From positions 303,825 through 367,824 of the forward strand of contig MNCI01029622.1 in the NCBI GenBank assembly GCA_015680685.1: a DNA stretch of 64,000 bases, given 5' to 3'. This DNA is from Gnetum montanum (lineage: Eukaryota; Streptophyta; Gnetopsida; Gnetales; Gnetaceae). The notes beneath the pieces are model-generated. The model made no database searches. It saw nothing but the letters and a program-made list of their open reading frames with translations, and was not told the DNA's origin. Positions 45,050 to 55,201 of the stretch are shown piece by piece. Position numbers and translations under genes: made by a program. The first letter of the stretch is position 1. Each line of letters starts with the position of its first letter.

Positions 45050-46657
45050 TGAGATAAATTGTTTCCAAGTTTTTAACCCATGATTTCACTACTAGGACTA
45101 CACTTCAGAGCATAGTCAGCATAGCACATAGCATAGAGCTAGATTTCACAAAATTTTCTAAGTGTTGACAATAGTTGCAAAAATTTTTATAAGTGTTCTA
45201 CTATGCTCCCATTCTACCAACTACACTCTAGAGTATAGCCAGCACAACATAAACTTCAATGGCCAGATTTTCCTAAGTGTCAAGCTAGATGCTATCAAGC
45301 TAGTTCAGCATGAAAAGAAGCATTTTGGTAGAGTTTCTAACTCCTGAAGCGACCCCTCCTGCTATGCTCGAGAGCATAGCTTGTGTAGCCTAGATGAAGA
45401 TTGCAAGTGTTGCCAATTTTTTATAAGTGTTAGTGCTATGCTCGCACTCTTCCTACTATTCTCCATAGCATAGCTAGCACTAGACTTCAATTTTTACATA
45501 TTTTGCCTAACTGTTGGGTTATGCTCTAGAGCGTAGTTAGTGTAGCAATATAGGAAAACCTCCTCAAGCTTTCAAAGCTTGGCATAGGCCTTCATCCTAG
45601 CTTCAACACTCCTCCAGCAAGCAAGATCAGTAATTTTCATGTCTTTTTCACCCCCTTATGTCTGAAGATTGGACCAACACTTGGTCCTACTCAAGAGAGG
45701 GGAGAGCATAGTCTTAGAGCGTAGCCTTCAAATTATACTATTTTGCACTATTTGCAAGTACATTGCAAGTCTCGCATATGCAATCTTGGCAACATATTCA
45801 TAGTCTAGCAATATTTTGAAATCCATAAGATCACACTAGAGTATAGCATCAGTTGCTCTGGTGGAAGCATAGTTTGGGTCGACATAGCTCCAACTACCCC
45901 TTTTTCCACATGGCACCAGATTTTCACTTCATGTCAATCCTAACCCTATAAATAACCCTAAGTTTTGGATTTTAGGGGTTGACATTTTGAAACAGTTGGT
46001 TGGAAATTTCATTTTATTGATTGGCACTTTGGCACTAGCACCCTTGCACCTAGACATGCTTAATGCCTTCACAAAAACTTTGGGACATCACCTTTGCACA
46101 CCATAGCACACTACAACTCATAGGACTTCACAACAGCCAACCTAACAGGCTCAGACATCAAGGTGAATGTTAGTTTCATAGTTTGAACATTCTTGAGACT
46201 TTGACTACACTTCCTACTATACCCATCTGTACACTACATGACACACCTCTCTTTTGCAATTGCTATACTTCCCTATTTAGGGTGGTGCCATTCTTTCTCT
46301 CTCAAACTTCTTTGCAATTTTCAAGCATTTTCTTTGGAATTTAGCATCATTCTTGCATTTTTTCACTATTTTTCATGCATTTGCACATTTGCACCATCAT
46401 TTTCACATTGGAAAACCCTACTACACTATGGCTTAGTTAGCCCTAGTACCACCGAAAATATCATGAAAACCCCAAGCACTCGTTCGTTGCAAGACTGCAT
46501 AAGTCCTAGTTCAATCGACAAGACTATATTGAGTGCCCCACCTTCATTTCTTTCATTCTAGTAATGGTCCTTCAAACATGAATGGTGTTAGGGTTGTACA
46601 GCAACTGTGGACCCCTCAACATGATCATTCTAGTCACTGATGTTTTTTATTACTATA
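45050..46657 (+). repeat. 5' LTR of element C
   Basis: Starts TGAGATAAATTG and ends ATTACTATA before the primer site spacer gttttc. TATAAATA at 45947-45954. Contains scattered gcatagc and agcatag words. The left end is inferred from loose similarity to the solo LTR start. Confidence 0.65.
45947..45954 (+). promoter_or_regulatory. TATA box of LTR C
   Basis: TATAAATA, same surrounding sequence as in the solo LTR. Confidence 0.6.
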
Positions 46658-46663
46658 GTTTTC

Positions 46664-46680
46664 TAGTGCTAGAAGGAGGG
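46664..46680 (+). other. Primer binding site of C
   Basis: TAGTGCTAGAAGGAGGG, six bases (gttttc) after the LTR end, as in B. Confidence 0.8.
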
Positions 46681-47199
46681 CCATGCCATTTTCTTCTATG
46701 TTCACTAGTAGTCCCATGTGCCCTCTACACCTCTGTTACTAGCTTCGAGCTAGCATAGACTTGACACCCCTATGGAACTACCATGATAGTAGCTAGATCA
46801 TAGGCCAATGTAGGAGTTATCTACAAGTCGGTTGGTGTAGATTGGACCCAGTTGTTAGTTCCCCTAGAACCCCATTGGATAAAAGCCAAAGCATATCTTT
46901 GGTACTTGGCCAACATTCTATGTGCTCAAAAGAGCATAGCTAGCTCTTAACATGAGACCATAGTAGGCCTTAGTGTAGTAAGTGTAGCACACCAAAGTTA
47001 GTTTTCTTTCTCCTCAGTAGTATTTTCAAACTTAGCAATTTTCTTAGCATTTCTATACTTAGCCATTTTAGCATTTGCAATATTCACAATGTTTGCATCT
47101 TTTGCATAGCATTATGAATCCTAAGAAACCATAAACCTTCATCCTAAGTGTGATTATTGTTTAACTTGTTCAGCAGGAGGTCATAATTGATCTTCCTGG
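46681..47199 (+). other. C leader
   Basis: No gene. Has a small palindrome actagcttcgagctagc (about 46738-46754). Confidence 0.4.
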
Positions 47200-49931
47200 G
47201 GTCAGGGGCTCTACTTTGGTAGAGAGACAATTACTCAAAATACACAACCAATAACCCAAGTACATGGTACTTGATGACTCAAAAATATAACTTTATTTGC
47301 ATAAAACTCAAGATGGATCTATCTCTAGACCATCAAGAAATGGACACCAAATGGAGTCATGAAGTCATACACTAGAATATAAGGAAATAATTCCCTACCC
47401 CCAATGATTTCAGCTTTTTCACCAAGACCTTTCAATGGTTACTTGACCAACTCATTCAACTAAGTGGGTCAAATGAGCACAATGTGGCAGTTAATTACAA
47501 GGAGCCCCTACATGATGGATAGGATGAGTTCAAGGCTTGTTTGGAGAATGAGAATCCCTTTCATGCATCCTTTGAGTAGGCTACCTCTAATTTCATCCCT
47601 CAATAGTCCTAGCCATCTGCCTTCTATCAAGTAGTTACATCCTCCTTGTCACCTCCCATGTCAACCCCTTGTGTTGGCAAGTCATCAAGTGCATATGCAT
47701 TAGGGTGCAAGACCATATACCACCCTTCCCTTTATGATGTTCATATAGTTTGTCTAGTCTTTCCTATTGGCATCCATGATGCCAACACAACCTTACATAC
47801 ACACTATGTAGACATCCCAAGTGTCACCAACTTGGGTATCGTGCATTCTACCTATTTCATTAGCACCCCCTACAATGGTGTATGCCACAACTGCATGGTG
47901 GGATCTAGCCCTTGTGCCCATGGTGCAACACAAATAGCAATATGTGCAATAGCTTGTGCAATAGGCATCTCACATGGTTGTGTAGCCTGCAACGAGGTTT
48001 TGGGCCACTCATGCAGTACAATGGGTAGCAAAACTAGCGCAACCCACTACAACCATCTCAAGCTTGAACCAAGCATTCTAGCTCATCCAAATGCTCACTA
48101 AGAAGGTTAAGAAAATTCAAGCCTCCTCCTTTGAAATAGCCCATGTAATGGACTTTTACCAATATGGCCCAGTCAATCCTATGGTTCCATCACTGAACCT
48201 ACCTCCTGGACTCTAACTTCCATAGTTTAATAAATACAATGGTGAAGGGGATTGTAATGTCCATCTAGTGACCTTCTATTCTAAATGCTTTTTATTGCAG
48301 GCATGGTTTCATGTAATCATTCATGCGTTTGTCATGTCCTTTACTAGCAAGGCACTAGATTGGTACCATGCACTCCCTAGGGCCTTCATATCTTCCTTGG
48401 AGAAATTTTTTAGTTAGTTCATCACTCGCTTCAAGTACAACTTGAAGCCTAAGGTGATCCTAGACTAGCTAATGCAGATTAAGCATGGCCACTTAGAGCC
48501 TGTGTAAAAATTCATCTAGTGTTGTAGTACTCCACTTAACAAAATTCAAAAGCCTATCATAGAAACCCACTTACTAGCCATTTTCAAAGGTGCAGTGAAT
48601 GAATTCATTAAGTCAAAGCTATATTACCTTGCCTTGCACTCGTTGAGCTTGGTATTTGCTCAAACAAATAGCATTCAAGATGCTGTAGAGGCCAATAAAT
48701 ACCTAGCCTATGTGGCCTACAAAAATGCACTTGGAAAGAAGGACAAGAAAAAGAGCAAGGCAACCAAAACTATTACAATGGTGGCCAATGAGGCCAAGCT
48801 AAACAACACCAAACCAACAACCAAGGCACCTAGGGTCCTAGCCAACAACAAGGCATCTAGCTCTGACATTGCAGTGACCAACTAGTCTGCACCATTAGTA
48901 GCCACATAGTAAGCTACCCCAAGGTGAAACTTTGAGCATAAGGACCACTCAAAGTATACATCATTTCCCATCAAGCCATCAAAGCTCTTAGGATAATTGC
49001 TTAATGTTGGGTGCATCTAGTATAAGCAAATGTCTGAAGATGATCACAAGCATCATGATTGCTACTATGAACTCCTCAGAAACCCATTAGTAGCTACACC
49101 AAATGGGCCTCTAGTAGCTTAACATTTTAAGATGGACAGATTCTACCATTACCATCAATTGCCCAACCATGACACAAACTCCTGCATGGCCCTATGGGAT
49201 GACATACAATGCATGATTGACCAAGGCCAACTAGTCCTTAATGAAACAAACCTAGTTTGCCGAGAAAATCAATCAATGAAGGTCTACAAAGACCCTCTCA
49301 ATGCAAGTGGCATAGGCTATGTTATCAATTCCATCAACATTGTTGACATCTCAAAACTAGCACAAGAACCATTCATGTGGTTCATGTGCCCTCTAGTAAC
49401 ACTAAGGCCTCCTTGGCATTACCTAGTTTAAGGTTCCCTTTTCTCATCAAAGCATCACCTTAGGTGCCCATGACACTCTTTTTGGTTAGGGCTTTACAGT
49501 ACATTGTGGTGACAGCAACCCAAGCATCCTTTGTCATTAAGGTATCTCAATGTATGGACTCTTTGCCTACTCAAATTTTGGTGGTGGGGACTACATCAAG
49601 CCCTGATCACCCAAGGCATCATCCCATATACAATAATAGGTAGTCTAGGTGGTGTTGAAGATACCTAAAAAGCACCTCATTGACAAAATGATTAGGGAAT
49701 TCTTGGTGCTAGGTCTTCCTAAGCATGTCCCCTTGTCTTCTATATCTATGGCCATGTTAGCCAAAATAGCCATTTCAAGCAATCAACAACCAAGAACTAA
49801 GGCTCAAAATTAGGCAAAGAAAGCCAAGCCCAAATCTCCTCCCCAAGAGATCTGTCTCCTAGGCTGCATGGAGGAGATGAAGGCCAACAAAGTAACTAAT
49901 AGTGATAAGGATTTCCTAGACAAATTAGCAT
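47200..49931 (+). pseudogene. gag: gag of element C
   Basis: N-terminal text YNFICIKLKMDLSL (about 47290) matches B gag YNFLCIKV. Then the core YNGEGDCNVHLVTFY and LDWYHALPRA (about 48230-48400), and the open frame 48595-48885 with NEFIKSKLYYLALHSLSL ending in a Lys-rich tail. The Cys/His motif FYHYHQLPNHDTNSCMALWD lies at 49135-49194, followed by CMIDQGQLVLNE. It matches the C-terminal gag motif of B and D. Several stops sit where B has Gln (LD*LM, PV*KFI*). Confidence 0.75.
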
Positions 49932-50247
49932 AAAGTAAAGTCGTAATCTCGAAGCGGTGCATTTCTTAACTCTAGTTTACTTCATTCGCTTGCATATCAT
50001 TGCATTTTACATTGTTATTCGTTTCCTCACATATAATAATCATTATTTTACGTTATAATTATTTTTTCAAATTACACATTTCCAAAAGGTTTAGTAACAC
50101 CGATTAAGTCCTTGTTTGATCGACCATACCATTCAAGGAACCCTGTTTCTATTTTATCCAACACGTCCCTCGTGCGGATCTGGGGTTAAGATTGTTCGAC
50201 CGATGACCTCTCGGTGTTTCCAACCGCTAACATTTTTGGTCGCTACA
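49932..50247 (+). repeat. Truncated LTR (3' ~316 bp)
   Basis: Matches 42892-43214 of the solo LTR and ends in ttttggtcgctaca. It lacks the promoter half, so it begins abruptly within C internal sequence. It is followed by the primer site of B. Confidence 0.85.
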
Positions 50248-50253
50248 GTTTTC

Positions 50254-50270
50254 TGGCGCTAGAAGGAGGG
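50254..50270 (+). other. Primer binding site of B
   Basis: TGGCGCTAGAAGGAGGG, six bases after the LTR terminal CA. The first six bases TGGCGC are shared with many Tat and Athila elements, but the rest differs from the Asp-tRNA type site. The primer tRNA is not assigned. Confidence 0.85.
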
Positions 50271-50706
50271 CCTTTTTATTTCCTTTTTCATGTTTTATGG
50301 TAGTCCTATAAGCGTTCTACACCCTGACATGCACTAGTATAAACATCGTGTGATGTAGATCATGCATGTTTCTAGTACCTATAACCGTTGAAGTGACATG
50401 CCTTTTGTTGTTGTTTACACATCGTGTGATGTAGATCGGTCACTTCAACGGTTCCTTCAGAACCATGTAGAACATAAAGCCTCTGATCTCCATTTGATCC
50501 ACTCATTTCATGGTAGTCTTGCATGCATTTTGTACCCCATCATGCACTAGCATAAACTTGACACCCTTTTGTGGTTGTTTACGGATCGTGTGGTATAGAT
50601 CGGTTGCTCCGACGGTTCCTTCGGAACCTTGCAAGATATAAAGCCTTAGATTGCCCCTAGATCTTCTATTTTTCCCCCTATTTACAATTATTTTAGCCTT
50701 ACAACA
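50271..50706 (+). other. B leader with repeated module and hairpin
   Basis: A perfect 15-bp inverted repeat (50383-50397 aaccgttgaagtgac; 50439-50453 gtcacttcaacggtt) with a 41-nt loop. The phrase atcgtgtg(a/g)tgtagatc occurs three times (about 50345, 50420, 50583). A third cggttccttcggaacc palindrome lies at about 50611. Structured leaders can serve dimerisation or packaging; that role is inferred. Confidence 0.6.
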
Positions 50707-53640
50707 ATGACTTCTTCAACTACCACCATTGCTACTACTAACCTTGAAGTTCTTGTTCTGGTTCAAGGCATCACAGGTGCCAAGCAACCACTCAGCCTGG
50801 GGTTGGGGCCACGTTGATCCCTCAAGATCCAAAATCGGGGACTTGAAGGCTTGGCCCAACAACATGAGTGATACAACTTTCTCTGCATTAAGGTGTAGGC
50901 AAACCTACCCTTACATGCACAAGAACTCAAAGAAAAATGTAGCTTCGAGTTCGCTTACTGCAACGGGAAGGAATTTATTCCCACTCCCGACATTTCCATC
51001 TCATTAATGCAAACTAACCAATGGATTATAGACTAGCTGATCCAAGTCATTAGGCCTAGGGAGTTGCAAGACACAACGTCTCATCATGATGAGGCTTTCC
51101 AAGATGGACAGGAGGAATTGGATTCTCAATTCGAAGGGGGNTTTGGATGAACCCGTTGTCTATTGCTGCTCCCTTTGTAATCAAGTCTATGCCATCGCAA
51201 CCCATGATTACGTTGGAAATGGGTAGCCATGTCATGTCCTCAATGTACCAATGCCCTTATTCCTCTATTTCATTCTCATCCACTATTCCTCTACAAACTG
51301 TTCATCAATCCATTCTTGCATTCCATCATGCACCGATCACAGCTACCTTGCCACACATTCACATAGTACCTACCTCATAGTCGTGTGTAGCTTCCACCTC
51401 TATTCCTGCATTTACACCAATCCCATCATCAGTGATGGGCCCAAGCCTGTCCATGTGATGGACCCCATTCACTTCTCCTCTTGCTATGCTACCATCACAG
51501 ATGTCCTGTTACGTTGGCCATCAAACCTACCAAGCCTTGCAAATGGTACAACCTAGTGCAGGACTATGGTCTATTCCACTGGCCACACAAAAAACCTACC
51601 CTGTAGCACAACTTGTGGCGGCTACTCCAACTGCACCACCTTCCAAGTGGTGGATAGCGCAAGTAGCACTATTCATAGGGGCCACCCCAACGACACCGTC
51701 GATGGGTCACATTGCTGCCCCTACCACTCCAAAAATGGGAGCTACCCCAATACTTCCCCAACCATCTGCATCATTCCTGGGTCTGGATCAAGCGTTCTAG
51801 CTTATCCAGATCCTTACTGAGGAAATAAAATGCCTTAAGGTTGTTGGGTCTAATATGGTACAAGTCATAGACTTCTACCACTATGATCCCATCAACCGAG
51901 TAGTCCCTGCACTAATGTTACCCCTCGGGATGTCACTTCCCCACTTCATAAAATACAATAGGGAAGGGGACCCCAATGCACATCTTGTTATGTTTAGGTA
52001 TAAGTCCCTTCTTCTGCAACAATGGCCACACACAATCATCTATGTCTTTGCCATGTCTCTTACCAAAAAAGATCTAGATTGGTACCATGCCCTTCCACAC
52101 TGCTCCATATCAACCCTAGAGGAGCTTTTGAACTAGTTTATGATGCGTTTCAGGTACAACTTGAGACTAGAGGTCATGCTAGATCAGTTGATGAGTGTGA
52201 AACAAGACCCACTGGAACTAGTCCAGAAGTTCATCCAATGCTGGAGTGTGACCCTTAACAAAATCCACAAGCCCATCGTAGAGGCCCACTTGTTGGCCAT
52301 ATTTAAGGGTGCAGTGAATGACTTTATTAAGTCTAAGCTGTATTATCTTGCTCCGTGCACTCTTAGTTAGGCCTTCACCTAGACTAAGAGCATACATGAT
52401 GTGGTTGAGGCAAGCAAAGACCTGACCTATGTTGCATACAAGAACACCTTCACCAAGAAGGGCAAGGGTAAGGCTACAACAGCCACCGTGGCCACTGTGG
52501 TGAATGAGGCCAAACCCAAACCTAACAACAACAATAGTAAGAACAACAAGAAATTGGCCACACCTATAGCTAACCCTGTGCCCAAACAAGGCAACGCATG
52601 ACAACCTTCTACATCTGCACCTGAGACATTTGTACCACCTAAATCAAAATTTGAGCATAAAGATCGCTTGAAGTATACCCCACTGCCTGTCAAGCCTTCA
52701 GATCTTCTAAAGCAACTACTGGCAGCGGGGTACATCCAACCTAAGCAGATGTCAAAGGAGGAAGCTAGGAAGCATTAACCGTACTGTGAACTCCTTAGGA
52801 ACCCCTTGTTGGCTTTGCCCAACAAGCCCCCAGTTCCTAAAGGTTTCAAGCTAGAGTAGTTCTATGACTACCATCAACAGTGTGCTCACAACATAGATTA
52901 CTGCATGGTGCTGAAGGATGACATCAAAAGGATGATCGATTAGGGGAATCCAGTGCTAGATGAAAGAAATCTAGTACATCTTCAGAATCAATCCCTGCAC
53001 GTCTACAATGACCCTCTCAACGCCAACAATGCTAGTTACATTGTCAACACCATAAGCATTTACAGTAATCCTAGACTGCCCCAGTAGCTGTTTGTAGTTT
53101 GTGTGCCTTAGCATAGTACACTAGCATCATTAGCGGCCAATCAAACTTTGTAGCAACCTTTCTTACTAAGAATCCCTTCCCAAGCATCTACCCCTACACC
53201 ACCTATTAACAAAACCACATCACCACCTCATATCATAACACCTTTAGCTTCATTCATTATCAGGGGGTCAAGCCATGCAATAGCCCCTGCCCTGCATAAG
53301 GCAGTTTCATAGCCTTCTCATCCTATGAAATGAGAAGTGTGCTTCATAGGTGAGATGTCAAGGGAAAGTACCATCCTAGGTACTTCCAAGCCTACATCCT
53401 CATGCCCTACATCTATGCCCTCATCGTCGAAAGACAACATTGCTACATGTGCACAATCTTTGCCACCTTGTCCAAAAGGGTCTAAACCTAGACCCAAAAC
53501 TATCCCTCCTCAGGAAATTCATCTTTTGGGATGAATAGAAGAGAAGAAAGGTAGTAAACCAAAAATTGGTCAAGACCTTTTGAGTACCCTCACCTAGGTC
53601 AAGCAAGATCTGAAATAGAAAAACACTACACTAAGCCTAT
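50707..53640 (+). pseudogene. gag: gag of element B
   Basis: Starts ATG at 50707 (MTSSTTTIATTN). Upstream of the core: FEFAYCNGKEFIPTP, then PSHASANQW-like text. Core at 51855-52370: MLPLGMSLPHFIKYNREGDP, LDWYHALPHCSISTLEELL, FRYNLRLEVMLDQLM, ELVQKFIQCWS, FKGAVNDFIKSKLYYLAP. A Lys/Asn-rich linker (52401-52601) follows, then the Cys/His motif FYDYHQQCAHNIDYCMVLKD (about 52861). Proline-rich tail to the protease. Stops: several, mostly TAG. A single N lies at 51141. Confidence 0.8.
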
Positions 53641-53649
53641 ACGACCTAA

Positions 53650-54480
53650 TCATGACATCTACTGCACACTGTGAGGCTTTGGTTTGCATGTTAACGATAA
53701 TTTCGGTTGACAAGAACATGCCAGCAGAAGAGAAGGTGATCCATTCGGCCTTGCTCCCTTCTATGCCTATAGAGCCAAAGCCATCCCAACTGACTTTTTG
53801 CTATGATTCCATTAGGGAAGACCCTGAAAAGGGTCAGGTGACTACAACACCTCTCTTCATCATAATTCGAGTTAACCAACATAAGATCCGAAGGGTACAT
53901 ATTGATGATGGAGTTGCCACAAATATCATCCCTTTCCCTATTGTGGATAAGATGGGTTTGGTTGACTAGATTAGACCCACAACAACATCATGCCTAAAGT
54001 CATTCAATGGGACATGGGTTGTGGTGAAAGGAACAGTCCATATTGACTTTGTGGTAGGGGACCATTTCCCCACAAATGCAATGTTTATCATGGCCGAAGA
54101 GATGCCCAGGTTTAACCTAATCTTGTGGAGGTCATGGGTAGTGCAAATTAGGCTTGTCTCTTCACCCATTAATTAGGAGATCAATCTACCCTATGTAGGT
54201 AGGGAGGTGGTAATCCATGGTGACAAGGTAGCAACACAAGCTATCAACAACGTAGACATGGAGTAGGGCTTAGAGGTCATAACCTCTGAGAATGAAGCAT
54301 CTATCTCTGTAGACACTAACCATTTGGTAAGAGAACTAGCTCACCATGCCAGTTTAGGAAAACAAAATGCATGGGCTAAGTTGCCCTTCCAAGCGGGGGA
54401 CAATGATATAGACGAAGGCCATGGTAAAGTGCCTCGACGTTACGCCTCGCCCAATCCATGATGGGTCAAGAAGCAATTAC
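53650..54480 (+). pseudogene. Aspartic protease region of B
   Basis: Open frame 53652-53969: SQLTFCYDSIREDPEKGQ, RRVHIDDGVATNIIPFPI with a DDGV-x-x-N-I-I-P active-site box, as in D. Continues after a stop with VKGTVHIDFVVGD, MPRFNLILWRSW (LILGRSW in D), YVGREVVIHGD. Ends around VPRRYASPNP near 54460. Confidence 0.8.
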
Positions 54481-54620
54481 GTATAGCGTAGCAACCCCAC
54501 TACTTCTTGCCTAGTTTTCATTCTTTGTACATTTACTTCCTTTTTGTTTTTCACTCATCCATCTATGCTAGATACTAATTAGCCATCCTCTAAATCATTA
54601 GTGTATCATTTCTTTACAAT
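54481..54620 (+). other. Short link between protease and minisatellite
   Basis: No coding signal. It begins the ~5.7-kb protease-RT spacer. Confidence 0.4.
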
Positions 54621-55030
54621 GCCATGGCCCGAAACTATCCCATGGCCTGAAATGGCCTAAAACTATCCCATGGCCCAAAATGGCCTAGAACTATCCCATG
54701 GCCTGAAATGGCCTAAACCTATGCTATCATACCATGGCCCAAAATGGCCTAAACCTATACTACCCCACTGTGGCTCGAAATGGCCGAAAAATAGTGATGG
54801 CCCAAAATGGCCTAAAACTATTTGATGGCCCAAAATGGCCTAAAAATGCACTACTATGCCATGGCTTGAAATGGTCTAAAACTACACTACTATCTAAGGG
54901 CCTGAAATGGCCTAAAACTAGTGAAGGCTCAAAATGGCCGAAAACTAGCAACGGCCCAAAATGGCCTAAAACTATATTATGGCCTGAAATGGCCTAAAAC
55001 TAGCCATGGCCCGAAATGGCCTAAAACTAA
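54621..55030 (+). repeat. ~25-bp minisatellite in B spacer
   Basis: About 16 units around ccatggcccgaaatggcctaaaacta in decayed form (atggcccaaaatggcctaaa and atggcctgaaatggcctaaa alternate). Some units carry an insertion such as actatcc or ctacac. The reverse complement occurs in D (21264-21318 and elsewhere). Confidence 0.85.
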
Positions 55031-55201
55031 AACATCAAAAATGAAAAATTAACATAAAATCGATCACATAGAAAATGCATAAGTTAGCGTAGAACTAATT
55101 CCTTTTCCAAAATTCTCCTTTTTCATTCAAAAATTTGGTCACTTAAACAATGTTTTCAATAGTTTTGCAAAAAAATTCAAAATTTCAAAAACCCCATGCT
55201 A

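Larger units (their letters stand above)
45050..49931 (+). mobile_element. Element C: Tat-lineage LTR, leader, gag and start of protease region
   Basis: LTR (45050-46657), primer site (46664-46680) and decayed gag region. The internal sequence stops at about 49931, where a truncated LTR (49932-50247) begins. The break lies at a point equivalent to about 53590 of element B. Everything C lacks downstream is supplied by B, so the two form a chimeric tandem. Confidence 0.7.

Noticed and set aside
47646-48101. 151-codon plus frame rich in Cys and His in element C
   Set aside because: It is in the gag region of C; composition and lack of match to B suggest an out-of-frame reading of decayed gag, not a zinc-finger protein.
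52218-52735. Minus-strand frames of 128 and 102 codons over B gag
   Set aside because: Complement of the Lys/Asn-rich gag linker; they overlap each other and carry no motif.
54734-54997. 87-codon plus frame with repeated GPKWPKT-like text
   Set aside because: It is the translation of the minisatellite; unit length and indels break the frame and it adjoins no coding sequence.
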